From: Mycolicibacterium llatzerense | Lineage (GTDB): Bacteria; Actinomycetota; Actinomycetes; Mycobacteriales; Mycobacteriaceae | NCBI RefSeq assembly: GCF_000878195.1 | Contig: NZ_JXST01000052.1 | Location: 1-36,188, forward strand | Direction of reading: 5' to 3' | Length of the DNA stretch: 36,188 nt | In this document: positions 16,260-24,821 of the stretch, piece by piece | Layout: each line of letters starts with the position of its first letter | Position numbering within the stretch: the stretch's first letter is position 1 | Position numbers and translations under genes: made by a program | Notes under the pieces: model-generated | Told to the model about the DNA's origin: nothing | The model's database searches: none | What the model saw: the letters and a program-made list of their open reading frames with translations, nothing else

Positions 16260-17444
16260 TCAGCGTACCGACGTGTCTTTGGTGTGCTCGGCGATCGCAT
16301 TGCCCACGGCTTCGCCGACCCGGCCGAACAGCTGGTCGCGCAGGCCCTTGGCCCACTCGTGCGAGGCGTGCGGCGCGGTGAGCTGGCCCTTGAAATGGGG
16401 GATCACCTCGCGGGCGAACAATTCGTACGAGTGCATCGTGGCCGCGGGTGGCGCCCAGTCGTGGCCCAGCATCAGGAACGTGCCGAAGCCGCCGGAACGG
16501 TCCAACATGTCCTGGATGTAACCGATGCAGTCGGCGGGCGTGCCGATGCAACAATTGCCTTTGGCCGCATAGTCTTCGACGAACTGCCGGGACGTCGGCG
16601 CCGGGCCGGTCTGGCTGCCCAGCGGCACGAACCCGGCCGCGCCGAAGTAGTTCGAGAAATCCTCCAGGCCGTAGGTGCAGTCCTCGATGGCCTGCTCGCG
16701 GGTGTCGGCCAGGTGCACCACCCCCAGCACCCGCCAGCCCCGTCGGTCCGGTTCGGGCCGGCCGGCCTGCGCAGCCTGATCACAGACGAGGTCCCAGATG
16801 GTCTCGAGCGCGGCGTAGCCGCCGGGCACCGACATCGACAGCGACAGCAGCGACGTGCCCAGCTGCCCGGCCAGCCGCGGTCCTGACGGGGAAACCATTG
16901 CCGCCGTTGATATCTCGGGATATGGCCAGGTGAAGGGGCGGATGTGCAACGCGGCGTCGCGCAGGGTGAACCAGTCGGTCTCCCGCGAGATTCGCTCGTC
17001 GGGCGCGGCCCGGAACAGGGCCAGGATGGCTTCGAGGGACTGCTGCATCATCGGCCGCTGGTTCACCGGGTCGATGCCCATCATGTAGGCGTCCGACGGC
17101 AACGCCCCCGGACCGGTGCCGAACATGACGCGGCCCCGGGTCAGGTGGTCGAGCAGCACCCAGCGGTCGGCGACCATCAGCGGGTGGTGGTAGGGCAGTG
17201 ACACCACACCGGTGCCGAACCGGATATTCCTGGTGCGTTCGGCCGCCGTGGCGATGAACACCTCGGGACAGGCGATCAATTCGTAACCGCCGGAATGGTG
17301 TTCGCCGAACCACACCTCGTCGTAGCCCAACTGGTCCAGCCTGACGGTGCGTTCCAGGTCGTATTCCAGTGCGGTGGTGGGAGATTGGCCGACCGGGTGG
17401 AACGGGGTGATGAAAGCGCCGAAATCCAGCGGGCGACCCGTCAT
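16260..17444 (-). CDS. LLM-class flavin-dependent monooxygenase (luciferase-like)
   Basis: A 394-residue TIM-barrel protein of the bacterial luciferase-like family, which oxidises organic substrates with reduced FMN or F420. Evidence is FGAFITPFHP at the first strand, LGYDEVWFGEHHSGGYELIACP, RIRFGTGVVSLPYHHPL-type strands, the GRVMFGTGPGALPSDAYMMG loop, and LSMSVPGG. The size fits the group A / limonene-monooxygenase-like subset. ATG 17444 overlaps the stop of the upstream hydrolase by four bases (ATGA). The longer frame to 17501 would run into that gene and is rejected. It corresponds in order to M. tuberculosis Rv3618 beside ephA as I remember it. The substrate is unknown, though the neighbouring epoxide hydrolase suggests an oxygenation-then-hydrolysis pathway. 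Confidence 0.9.
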   Translation of the reverse strand: MTGRPLDFGAFITPFHPVGQSPTTALEYDLERTVRLDQLGYDEVWFGEHHSGGYELIACPEVFIATAAERTRNIRFGTGVVSLPYHHPLMVADRWVLLDHLTRGRVMFGTGPGALPSDAYMMGIDPVNQRPMMQQSLEAILALFRAAPDERISRETDWFTLRDAALHIRPFTWPYPEISTAAMVSPSGPRLAGQLGTSLLSLSMSVPGGYAALETIWDLVCDQAAQAGRPEPDRRGWRVLGVVHLADTREQAIEDCTYGLEDFSNYFGAAGFVPLGSQTGPAPTSRQFVEDYAAKGNCCIGTPADCIGYIQDMLDRSGGFGTFLMLGHDWAPPAATMHSYELFAREVIPHFKGQLTAPHASHEWAKGLRDQLFGRVGEAVGNAIAEHTKDTSVR

Positions 17445-18370
17445 TTCAGTCCTAGTCCGTCGATGAATTCGATGAGTGCGGTGTTGACCTCGTCGGGGCA
17501 CTCCTGCTGCAGCCAGTGCCCGGCACCCGGGATCATCACCTCGCGGTAGTCGCCGGCGACCACGTCGCGCACCCGGTCGCGCGGGGTGAAGGTCAGCACC
17601 GGGTCGGCGGTGCCGGCCAGGAACAGCGTCGGAACGGTGATGGCCGGGGCGGGCGTGGTCGCCGTCAGCTCCCAGTTCCGGTCGAAGTTGCGGTACCAGT
17701 TCAGCGGACCGGTGAAGCCACTGTCGGTGAAAGCTGTTACATATGGCTCGAATTCGTCTGCGGTGATCCAGTCCGGCAGCGGCGGCAGCGGATCATCGGC
17801 AAGCGTGTCCGGCGGTGCGGACAGGCCTTCCTCCGCGATCATGCGGCGCATCGTGCTCCGCGGATCGCGCCCCAATGCTGCGTCGGCGACGCCGGGTTCC
17901 TGGAAGTACAGCATGTAGAAGTAGTTGTCGCCGACCCGCCGGCGCCAGATTTCGGTCGGCGGGGCAGCCGCCCGCGGCACCGGCGGCACGCTCAACGCGG
18001 CGACGGCCGTCACCCGGTCGGGGTGCAGCAGCGCGAAATTGCATACCACCGGCGAGCCCCAGTCGTGCCCGACGACCACGGCGCGCTCGGCCCCGACGTC
18101 ATCGATCAGGCCGGCCAGGTCCGCGGTGAGGTGGACGATGTCGTAGTCCTCGATCGCCTGCGGGCGCGACGAGCCACCGTAGCCCCGCTGGTCCGGGGCC
18201 AGGACGTGATAGCCGGCCGCGGCCAGGGCCGGGATCTGGTGCCGCCACGAATGTGCGAGCTCGGGGAACCCGTGCGCCAGCACGACCACCGGGGCTCCCG
18301 GCTTGCCGGCTTCGGTGACCTGCAACTGCACGCCGTTGGTGTCGACTAACCGTTTGGTGGACGTGATCAC
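17441..18370 (-). CDS. ephA: epoxide hydrolase (alpha/beta hydrolase), EphA-like
   Basis: A 309-residue cytoplasmic alpha/beta hydrolase with epoxide-hydrolase features: oxyanion motif HGFPE, then DQRGYGGSSRP, the nucleophile elbow GHDWGS with Asp as nucleophile rather than Ser, and lid tyrosines in NYFYMLYFQEPG and LNWYRNF, which normally polarise the epoxide. The acid GTADPVL and the base GAGHWLQQECP complete the triad. GTG 18370 begins VITSTKRLVDTNGVQLQVTEAG, the usual start of this fold. In-frame ATG at 18442 would add 24 residues that do not look like the family. It hydrolyses epoxides to diols; the natural substrate is unknown. It is divergent from ftsH and translationally coupled (ATGA) to the flavin monooxygenase. 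Confidence 0.88.
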   Translation of the reverse strand: MITSTKRLVDTNGVQLQVTEAGKPGAPVVVLAHGFPELAHSWRHQIPALAAAGYHVLAPDQRGYGGSSRPQAIEDYDIVHLTADLAGLIDDVGAERAVVVGHDWGSPVVCNFALLHPDRVTAVAALSVPPVPRAAAPPTEIWRRRVGDNYFYMLYFQEPGVADAALGRDPRSTMRRMIAEEGLSAPPDTLADDPLPPLPDWITADEFEPYVTAFTDSGFTGPLNWYRNFDRNWELTATTPAPAITVPTLFLAGTADPVLTFTPRDRVRDVVAGDYREVMIPGAGHWLQQECPDEVNTALIEFIDGLGLK

Positions 18371-18436
18371 CGTCTCACCAAAGCACAGCGGCGGTCCGGC
18401 CGGATAGTGGTACCACTGCCGGGAACTGCCGATCGT

Positions 18437-18465
18437 TTGCATAGCGGTAACCTGTGAACTATCCC
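18437..18465 (+). promoter_or_regulatory. Candidate ftsH promoter region
   Basis: In the 145-base gap between the divergent ephA-like gene and ftsH, TTGCAT (18437-18442), a 17-base spacer and TATCCC (18460-18465) form a possible promoter. TAACCT (18448-18453) is an alternative -10. Either would leave a 40-60 base leader. No clear ribosome site lies directly before ATG 18516. Assignment by eye only. Confidence 0.35.
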
Positions 18466-18515
18466 GCATCTGTGTATCGGAAGGACCTGGCCGACGAGTA
18501 TTCGCCGGCCGAAAT

Positions 18516-20786
18516 ATGTCGATGAAGCGAAAAAACGTCATCCGCACCCTGACCGTCGTCGCGGTCGTGTTGCTGCTGGGTTGGTCTTTCTTTTATTTCA
18601 GTGATGACACCCGTGGTTATCACCAGGTCGACACCTCGGTGGCGGTCGCCCAGATCAACTCTGGGAACGTCACCGGCGCCCAGATCGATGACCGGGAGCA
18701 GCAGGTCCGGCTGGACCTGAAGAGCGTCACCCCGGACACGGACAACAGCAACAAGATCATCACGTCGTTCCCGACGGGCTACGCGGTGCCGCTGTTCGAC
18801 GCGCTGAACGGCAAGAACGTCAAGACCAAGACGGTGGTCAACCAGGGCAGCGTCCTCAGCTCGCTGCTGATCTACCTGCTGCCGCTGTTGCTGCTGGTCG
18901 GGCTGTTCTTCATGTTCTCCCGCATGCAGGGCGGCGGCCGCATGGGCTTCGGCTTCGGCAAGTCGAAGGCGAAGCTGCTCGGCAAGGACATGCCGAAGAC
19001 GACGTTCGCCGATGTCGCTGGTGTCGACGAGGCCGTCGAAGAGCTGTACGAGATCAAGGACTTCCTGCAGAACCCGAGCCGCTACCAGGCCCTGGGCGCC
19101 AAGATCCCCAAGGGCGTGCTGCTCTACGGCCCGCCCGGAACGGGTAAGACGCTGCTGGCGCGTGCCGTCGCGGGTGAGGCCGGCGTGCCGTTCTTCACCA
19201 TCTCCGGCTCGGACTTCGTCGAGATGTTCGTCGGTGTCGGTGCCTCCCGCGTGCGCGACCTGTTCGAGCAGGCCAAGCAGAACAGCCCGTGCATCATCTT
19301 CGTCGACGAGATCGACGCCGTCGGTCGTCAGCGTGGTGCCGGCCTGGGTGGCGGGCACGACGAGCGCGAGCAGACGCTGAACCAGCTGCTGGTCGAGATG
19401 GACGGCTTCGGCGAACGCCAGGGCGTCATCCTGATCGCCGCGACCAACCGGCCCGACATCCTGGACCCGGCGCTGTTGCGTCCGGGCCGCTTCGACCGGC
19501 AGATCCCGGTGTCCGCACCCGACCTGGCGGGCCGCAAGGCCGTGCTGCGGGTGCACTCGGCCGGCAAGCCCATCGCCCCCGACGCGGACTTGGACAGTTT
19601 GGCCAAGCGCACCGTCGGCATGTCGGGCGCCGACCTGGCCAACGTCATCAACGAGGCCGCGCTGCTGACCGCCCGCGAGAACGCCACGGTGATCACCGGG
19701 CCGGCGCTGGAAGAGGCCGTCGACCGCGTCATCGGCGGTCCGCGCCGCAAGGGCCGCATCATCAGCGAGCACGAGAAGAAGATCACCGCGTACCACGAGG
19801 CCGGGCACACCCTGGCCGGCTGGGCCATGCCGCACCTGGACCCGGTCTACAAGGTGACGATCCTGGCTCGTGGCCGTACCGGCGGGCACGCCGTCGCCGT
19901 CCCCGAGGACGACAAGGGCATGCAGACCCGCTCCGAACTGATCGCCCGACTGGTGATGGCGATCGGCGGCCGGGCCGCAGAGGAACTGATCTTCCGCGAG
20001 CCCACCACCGGCGCGGTGTCCGACATCGAGAACGCCACCAAGATCGCCCGCGCCATGGTCACCGAGTTCGGTATGAGTGCCAGGCTGGGCGCGGTCCGGT
20101 ACGGCACCGAACACGGCGACCCGTTCCTGGGCCGCACCATGGGCACCCAGGCCGATTACAGCCACGAGGTGGCACAGCTCATCGACGACGAGGTGCGCAA
20201 GCTCATCGAGGCTGCCCACACCGAGGCCTGGGATGTGCTGACCCACTACCGCGACGTCCTGGACAAGCTGGCCGGCGAGCTGCTCGAGAAGGAGACGCTG
20301 CACCGCGCCGATCTCGAGGTCATTCTGGCCGGCGTCGAGAAGCGTCCTCGCCTGACCCTGTTCGACGACTTCGGTGGCCGCGTGCCGTCCGACAAGCCGC
20401 CGATCAAGACGCCCGGCGAGCTGGCCATCGAGCGCGGTGAGCCGTGGCCGCCGCCCGTCGAGGAGCCGGCGTTCAAGGCAGCGATCGCTGCGGCCAGCCA
20501 GGCCGCGGGCACCGTGAACGGCACCAACGGCGTGCACGCCGCGCCGAACGGTCAGCCGCAGCACGGCCAGACCCAGCCGAACTACGGCGCACCCGCGGGC
20601 TGGCAGGCCCCGGGCTGGCCGCCGCAGGGACCACCTCAGCATGGCCACCACCCCCAGCAGGGCCAGTGGTACCCGCAGCAGGGCTGGGGCCAGCCCACGC
20701 CGCCGCCCGGCTACCAGCCCTACCCGCAGCAACCGGCGCCGCCGGCGCAACCGAACGACGAGCAGGCGCCGCCTGCGCACGGCTGA
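18516..20786 (+). CDS. ftsH: ATP-dependent zinc metalloprotease FtsH
   Basis: A 756-residue membrane-anchored AAA+ protease that degrades misfolded membrane and short-lived regulatory proteins. The order is: transmembrane helix 1 (about 10-27), an extracytoplasmic domain with DDREQQVRLDL, transmembrane helix 2 (about 110-130), Walker A GPPGTGKT (205-212), Walker B IIFVDEID, the second region of homology ATNRPDILDPALLRPGRFDR with the arginine finger, then the zinc protease motif HEAGH (427-431). The last 110 residues are a Pro/Gln/Gly-rich cytoplasmic tail, as in mycobacterial FtsH. The core is nearly identical to what I remember of M. tuberculosis FtsH (760 aa). ATG 18516 (MSMKRKNV) is used; ATG 18522 would remove two residues. 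folE follows 19 bases downstream. Confidence 0.98.
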   Translation: MSMKRKNVIRTLTVVAVVLLLGWSFFYFSDDTRGYHQVDTSVAVAQINSGNVTGAQIDDREQQVRLDLKSVTPDTDNSNKIITSFPTGYAVPLFDALNGKNVKTKTVVNQGSVLSSLLIYLLPLLLLVGLFFMFSRMQGGGRMGFGFGKSKAKLLGKDMPKTTFADVAGVDEAVEELYEIKDFLQNPSRYQALGAKIPKGVLLYGPPGTGKTLLARAVAGEAGVPFFTISGSDFVEMFVGVGASRVRDLFEQAKQNSPCIIFVDEIDAVGRQRGAGLGGGHDEREQTLNQLLVEMDGFGERQGVILIAATNRPDILDPALLRPGRFDRQIPVSAPDLAGRKAVLRVHSAGKPIAPDADLDSLAKRTVGMSGADLANVINEAALLTARENATVITGPALEEAVDRVIGGPRRKGRIISEHEKKITAYHEAGHTLAGWAMPHLDPVYKVTILARGRTGGHAVAVPEDDKGMQTRSELIARLVMAIGGRAAEELIFREPTTGAVSDIENATKIARAMVTEFGMSARLGAVRYGTEHGDPFLGRTMGTQADYSHEVAQLIDDEVRKLIEAAHTEAWDVLTHYRDVLDKLAGELLEKETLHRADLEVILAGVEKRPRLTLFDDFGGRVPSDKPPIKTPGELAIERGEPWPPPVEEPAFKAAIAAASQAAGTVNGTNGVHAAPNGQPQHGQTQPNYGAPAGWQAPGWPPQGPPQHGHHPQQGQWYPQQGWGQPTPPPGYQPYPQQPAPPAQPNDEQAPPAHG

Positions 20787-20805
20787 CCCGAACGGAGCCA
20801 CATAG

Positions 20806-21414
20806 ATGACGCGGTCGCAGATCCATTCGGCCAGGCTCACCGCCCCGAAGTTCGATCATGATCGAGCCGAGGCCGCGGTGCGCGAGCTGCTGCTCGCGGT
20901 GGGCGAGGATCCCGACCGTGACGGGCTGCGGGACACGCCGGGCCGGGTGGCGCGCGCCTTCGAGGAGATCTTCGGCGGGCTCTACACCGACCCCGATTCG
21001 GTGCTGAACACCACCTTCGACGAGGGTCACGACGAGCTGGTGCTGGTCAAGGACATCCCGATGTACTCGACCTGCGAGCACCATCTGGTGTCGTTCCACG
21101 GCGTCGCGCACGTCGGGTATATCCCGGGTGAGGACGGCCGGGTGACCGGGCTGTCCAAGATCGCTCGCCTGGTCGACCTGTACGCCAAGCGACCACAGGT
21201 GCAGGAGCGGCTGACCGGCCAGATCGCCGATGCCCTGATGCGCAAGCTGAACCCACAGGGCGCCATCGTGGTGATCGAGGCCGAGCACCTGTGCATGGCG
21301 ATGCGCGGGGTGCGCAAGCCCGGCGCGGTGACCACCACCTCGGCGGTGCGCGGCCAGTTCAAGACCTGCGCGTCGTCGCGAGCCGAGGCGCTGGACCTGA
21401 TCCTGCGGAAGTGA
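20806..21414 (+). CDS. folE: GTP cyclohydrolase I
   Basis: A 202-residue enzyme that converts GTP to 7,8-dihydroneopterin triphosphate, the first step of folate synthesis. Zinc ligands of type I GTP cyclohydrolase are present: the Cys-His pair in MYSTCEHHLVSFHG and the second Cys in EAEHLCMAMRGVRKPG. The other conserved blocks RDTPGRVARAFEEIF, GLSKIARLVDLYAKRPQVQERLT and TTSAVRG are intact, and the length is standard. GGAG lies about nine bases before ATG 20806. The stop overlaps the folP start by four bases (GTGA). It heads the fol cluster folE-folP-folB-folK, probably transcribed with ftsH. Confidence 0.98.
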   Translation: MTRSQIHSARLTAPKFDHDRAEAAVRELLLAVGEDPDRDGLRDTPGRVARAFEEIFGGLYTDPDSVLNTTFDEGHDELVLVKDIPMYSTCEHHLVSFHGVAHVGYIPGEDGRVTGLSKIARLVDLYAKRPQVQERLTGQIADALMRKLNPQGAIVVIEAEHLCMAMRGVRKPGAVTTTSAVRGQFKTCASSRAEALDLILRK

Positions 21415-22259
21415 GCGCACAGCCAACTGGGGCCCCTCCCGTCGCTCCGCGCGCCCCGGTGGTGATGGGCGTCGTCAACGTCACCGCTGATTCGTTCTCC
21501 GACGGGGGACGGTTCCTCGACCACGATCGCGCGATCGAGCACGGTCTGGCGTTGGCCGCCCAGGGCGCGCAGATCATCGACGTCGGCGGGGAATCGACGC
21601 GGCCCGGTGCGGCCCGGCTGGACCCGGAGGTCGAACGCGGCCGCGTGCTGCCGGTGATCAAAGAGCTTGTCGCCCAGGGCATCACAGTCAGCGTCGACAC
21701 CATGCACGCCGACGTGGCCGAGGCCGCCCTGGAATGTGGCGTCCACATCGTCAACGACGTGTCCGGCGGACGGGCCGACCCGAACATGGCGCCGCTGCTG
21801 GCCGGCGCTCGGGTGCCGTGGGTCCTGATGCACTGGCGCGAGGTTGACGCCGAGCAGCCGCACCGGATTCCGGAGTACTCCGACGTGGTGGCCGACGTGC
21901 GGGCCGAACTGCTCGCCGCGGTCGATGACGCCGTCGCCGCCGGGGTGGAACCGGAGCACCTGATCATCGATCCGGGTCTGGGTTTCGCCAAGTCGGCACA
22001 ACACAATTGGGCTCTGCTGCGGGCGCTGCCCGAGCTGGTCGCCACGGGCATACCGGTGTTGGTCGGGGCGTCGCGCAAGCGATTCCTCGGCACCCTGCTG
22101 GCGGATGCCGACGGCACGCCGCGCGAGCCCGACGGCCGGGAGACGGCCACGGCGGTGATCTCGGCGCTGGCCGCGCAGCACGGTGCGTGGGGTGTGCGGG
22201 TACATGATGTGCAAGCCTCGGTGGACGCGGTGAAAGTGGTGGGGGCCTGGTATGGCTGA
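21411..22259 (+). CDS. folP: dihydropteroate synthase
   Basis: A 282-residue TIM-barrel enzyme joining 6-hydroxymethyl-dihydropterin pyrophosphate and p-aminobenzoate to 7,8-dihydropteroate; it is the sulfonamide target. Signatures are MGVVNVTADSFSDGG, GGESTRPGA, SVDTMHADVAE, HIVNDVSGGRADPN, DPGLGFAKSAQHNWALL and the GASRKRFLG pterin/phosphate loop. These are intact, as expected of the functional FolP1 rather than the diverged FolP2. GTG 21411 overlaps the folE stop; upstream in-frame starts lie inside folE and are rejected. The stop overlaps folB by eight bases. Confidence 0.98.
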   Translation: MSAQPTGAPPVAPRAPVVMGVVNVTADSFSDGGRFLDHDRAIEHGLALAAQGAQIIDVGGESTRPGAARLDPEVERGRVLPVIKELVAQGITVSVDTMHADVAEAALECGVHIVNDVSGGRADPNMAPLLAGARVPWVLMHWREVDAEQPHRIPEYSDVVADVRAELLAAVDDAVAAGVEPEHLIIDPGLGFAKSAQHNWALLRALPELVATGIPVLVGASRKRFLGTLLADADGTPREPDGRETATAVISALAAQHGAWGVRVHDVQASVDAVKVVGAWYG

Positions 22260-22626
22260 TCGAATCGAACTGCGGGGCTTGACCGTTCGCGGGAATCATG
22301 GGGTCTTCGACCACGAGCGCCGGGACGGGCAGGACTTCGTCGTCGACATCACGGTGTGGATCGACCTGGCTGCCGCCGCGCTGAGCGACGAGTTGTCGGA
22401 CACCCTGGACTATGGCGCGCTGGCGCAGCAGGCGGCGGACATCATCGCGGGGCCGCCGCGGAATCTGATCGAGACGGTGTCCGCCGAGATCGCCGATTCG
22501 GTGATGACCGACCAACGTGTCCATGCCGTCGAGGTGGTGCTGCACAAGCCCAGTGCGCCGATCCCGTTGACGTTCAACGATGTTGCGGTCGTGGCGCGCC
22601 GGTCCAGGCGGGCTGGTCGTGGCTAG
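22252..22626 (+). CDS. folB: dihydroneopterin aldolase
   Basis: A 124-residue enzyme that cleaves 7,8-dihydroneopterin to 6-hydroxymethyl-dihydropterin and glycolaldehyde. The family pattern is complete: IELRGLTVRGNHGVFDHERRDGQDF (with the catalytic region), the strand VVDITVWIDL, DTLDYGALAQ, NLIETVSAEIADSV, and VHAVEVVLHKPSAPIPLTF near the end, with the active-site Lys. ATG 22252 lies inside the end of folP, an eight-base overlap. It sits in the pathway order between folP and folK. Confidence 0.97.
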   Translation: MADRIELRGLTVRGNHGVFDHERRDGQDFVVDITVWIDLAAAALSDELSDTLDYGALAQQAADIIAGPPRNLIETVSAEIADSVMTDQRVHAVEVVLHKPSAPIPLTFNDVAVVARRSRRAGRG

Positions 22627-22656
22627 CGTGAGCGAGAAGCCGGAGGCGGATCGCGC

Positions 22657-23172
22657 ATGAGCTCGGTCGTGCTTTCCATCGGCTCCAACCTGGGCGACCG
22701 GCTCGCCCACCTGCAGTCGGTGGTCTCCGGGCTACGCGGCGCGGTCCGGGCCGTCTCACCGGTTTACGAGACCGACGCCTGGGGCGGCGTCGAGCAGGGG
22801 CCGTTCCTCAATGCCGTGGTGCTGGCCGACGCTCCCGACCTCGACGGTCCGGGCTGGCTGCGCCGGGCTCACGAGTTCGAGAACGCCGCGGACCGGGTGC
22901 GCGAACAGCGTTGGGGTCCACGCACTCTCGATGTCGACATCGTGAGCTGTCACGACGGCGATGCCGAAGTGCGGTCTGACGATCCGGTCCTGACGCTGCC
23001 GCATCCACTGGCGCATCAACGCGCCTTCGTGCTGGTGCCGTGGCTGGCCGCCGCCCCCGACGCGGTGCTGACGGTGGCCGGGCAGTCGGTGCCGGTCGCC
23101 GATCTGCTGGCTGGGCTGGCTGCCGGTGAACGCGACGGCGTGCGGGGCACGGACCTGGAGCTGGTGCCCTGA
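22657..23172 (+). CDS. folK: 2-amino-4-hydroxy-6-hydroxymethyldihydropteridine pyrophosphokinase
   Basis: A 171-residue enzyme that pyrophosphorylates 6-hydroxymethyl-dihydropterin with ATP, giving the substrate of FolP. Hallmarks are the N-terminal LSIGSNLGDRLAHLQ, SPVYETDAWGGVEQGPFLNAVV, and the catalytic RWGPRTLDVDIV with its metal-binding Asp pair, then LTLPHPLAHQRAFVLVPWLAAAPDA. ATG 22657 has GGAGG ten bases upstream. The stop shares a base with the next ATG (TGATG). Folate synthesis here is complete from GTP to dihydropteroate apart from the phosphatase step; folate synthase and reductase are not in the window. Confidence 0.97.
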   Translation: MSSVVLSIGSNLGDRLAHLQSVVSGLRGAVRAVSPVYETDAWGGVEQGPFLNAVVLADAPDLDGPGWLRRAHEFENAADRVREQRWGPRTLDVDIVSCHDGDAEVRSDDPVLTLPHPLAHQRAFVLVPWLAAAPDAVLTVAGQSVPVADLLAGLAAGERDGVRGTDLELVP

Positions 23173-23648
23173 TGGGGCCCACACGGAAGCGCGATCTGGC
23201 GATCGGCACAGCGCTGGCCACGGTCGTCGCGTATGGGCTGGTGATCCTGGTGTACGGCTTGCTGCCGCCGATCACGGTGTGGACGGGGTTGTCGCTGTTG
23301 GTTTTTGCCGGCGCTGAAGCGGCGTGGGCGTTCTACGTGCGCGCCAAGATCCGTGCCGGTCACATCGGGGTGGGTGGCGGCCGGATCGATCCGCTGGCGG
23401 TGGCACGGTCGGTGGTGGTGGCCAAGGCGTCGGCGTGGGTCGGCGCGATGGTGCTGGGTTGGTGGCTCGGCGTGCTGGGCTACCTGCTTCCGCGACGGTC
23501 GCAATTTGCGTATCCCGCGGCGGCGACGCCCGGTGCTGTGGTTGCGGCGCTCAGCGCGCTGGCGCTCGTGGTCGCGGCGTTGTGGCTGCAGCATTGCTGC
23601 CGCGCCCCGCTGGACCCGCAGGAGAAGTCTGACGGCGCAACCGAATAG
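23172..23648 (+). CDS. DUF3180 four-helix membrane protein
   Basis: A 158-residue integral membrane protein with four predicted helices: about residues 9-31, 36-53, 83-105 and 118-140, in an amino-terminal-inside layout (TRKRD before helix 1). The combination of size, topology and position after folK matches actinobacterial DUF3180 (M. tuberculosis Rv3605c from memory). Function is unknown. ATG 23172 overlaps the folK stop by one base, so translation is coupled to folate enzymes. It could support folate or cell-envelope processes, but nothing in the sequence says so. Confidence 0.85.
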   Translation: MGPTRKRDLAIGTALATVVAYGLVILVYGLLPPITVWTGLSLLVFAGAEAAWAFYVRAKIRAGHIGVGGGRIDPLAVARSVVVAKASAWVGAMVLGWWLGVLGYLLPRRSQFAYPAAATPGAVVAALSALALVVAALWLQHCCRAPLDPQEKSDGATE

Positions 23649-23703
23649 GTAACGATCCGACCGGACCGGGTGTCGGTCAACCTGCGAGGGGAACGCAGAA
23701 CGG

Positions 23704-23715
23704 TACAGTCAGCCC
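23704..23715 (+). promoter_or_regulatory. -10 element for a leaderless transcript before the DUF6779 gene
   Basis: TACAGT (23704-23709) ends six bases before ATG 23716, the spacing expected if transcription starts at the A of the start codon. There is no ribosome site. This would give the downstream group its own promoter within the long run from ftsH. No clear -35. Confidence 0.5.
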
Positions 23716-24819
23716 ATGATTGATCCGACCCGGACGTCGCGCGGCAGGCGCGCGAACCGCAGGCCGGGTTGGTTGCTGCTGACGGCGTTGCTGGTGCTGG
23801 CCATCGTCGCCAGTTCCGCGCTGGTGTTCACCGATCAGGTCGAATTGCTGAAACTGGCTGTGGTCATTGCCTTGTGGGCTGCGGTGGCGGCGGCGTTCGC
23901 GTCGTTCGTGTACCGGCGCCAGGCCGATCTGGACCAGGCCCGGGCCCGCGATCTCAAGCTCGTCTACGACCTACAGCTGGATCGCGAGATTTCGGCGCGC
24001 CGCGAATACGAGCTGTCGCTGGAATCGCATCTGCGCCGTGAGCTGGCCTCCGAACTGCGCGCCCAGTCGGCCGACGAGGTCGCGGCGCTGCGCGCGGAGC
24101 TGGCCGCGCTGCGTGCGAACCTCGAGTTCTACTTCGACGCCGATCTGGCGCACCGCCCGGCGCTCGAGACCGACCGCAGCGGCCAGGCCGTGCCGGTCGG
24201 CCGCGTGGTCGCCAGCCGGATCGACACGGAGGATCGGCCGGACCTGATCTCGGAGCCGAACACCGAAGAGAGCCCCATCATCGACGTGGCGGCCGAGCCG
24301 CATGTGCCGCCGGACCCGTGGGCGCCGCCGCCTCCGCCGCCGCAGCCGCCGTTCGGCGGGGCGCACCGCCTCACCCCGCCGCCGGCACCGTCCGACTGGC
24401 AGCCCTCGCAGGCCGAAGGTCAGTGGATACCGGCCGGCCAGCCGGGCAGCAACTGGGCACCCGCGGCGCCGGAACCCGCACAGCCGCCGGTGCAGCCGCC
24501 CGTGCCGCCGGTCCAGGACCGCGGACCCGAACCGACGATGACCCTGCCGGTGGTTCCGCCGGTGCCGACGTTCACCCCGGAACCGACGCCCGTGCCCATG
24601 CCCGAACCCGCACCGCAGCCCCCGCGCCGGGGCCGCCACGGCGCCGCCGAAGAGCCCGCCCAGCCAGAGACCCCTGTCACATCCGGTCGTCGGCGTCGTG
24701 CCGAACCCGACGACGAACCCGCAGGTCAGCACGTTGGTGGGCAGCCGGCGGCCGAATTGCTGGCGCGGCTGCAGGCCAACACGAGCGGCGGCGGCCGTCG
24801 ACGTCGCCGCGAGGACTGA
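23716..24819 (+). CDS. DUF6779-type membrane protein with coiled coil and proline-rich tail
   Basis: A 367-residue protein. Two transmembrane helices near the N-terminus (about 18-38 and 45-65) follow a basic leader TSRGRRANRRPG. A charged coiled-coil region comes next (about 68-140, with heptad-like RRELASELRAQSADEVAALRAEL), then a long Pro/Ala-rich disordered region with repeats of the APPPPPPQPP type, ending in basic GGGRRRRRED. This matches the Ala/Arg/Pro-rich membrane protein in the same place in M. tuberculosis (Rv3604c from memory). Function unknown. The architecture suggests a membrane scaffold with a cytoplasmic tail. It is probably transcribed from its own leaderless promoter. Confidence 0.82.
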   Translation: MIDPTRTSRGRRANRRPGWLLLTALLVLAIVASSALVFTDQVELLKLAVVIALWAAVAAAFASFVYRRQADLDQARARDLKLVYDLQLDREISARREYELSLESHLRRELASELRAQSADEVAALRAELAALRANLEFYFDADLAHRPALETDRSGQAVPVGRVVASRIDTEDRPDLISEPNTEESPIIDVAAEPHVPPDPWAPPPPPPQPPFGGAHRLTPPPAPSDWQPSQAEGQWIPAGQPGSNWAPAAPEPAQPPVQPPVPPVQDRGPEPTMTLPVVPPVPTFTPEPTPVPMPEPAPQPPRRGRHGAAEEPAQPETPVTSGRRRRAEPDDEPAGQHVGGQPAAELLARLQANTSGGGRRRRRED

Positions 24820-24821
24820 GC

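Noticed and set aside
18459..20840. Very long open frame on the minus strand opposite ftsH (793 codons)
   Set aside because: It mirrors the codon structure of ftsH, is rich in Arg/Gly/Val/His without any recognisable domain, and starts within the folE leader. It is a GC-rich antisense shadow.
24300..24640. Proline-rich repeats in the DUF6779 gene, considered as a DNA repeat array or CRISPR
   Set aside because: The repeats are irregular proline codons within one coding frame, with no constant repeat-spacer pattern.
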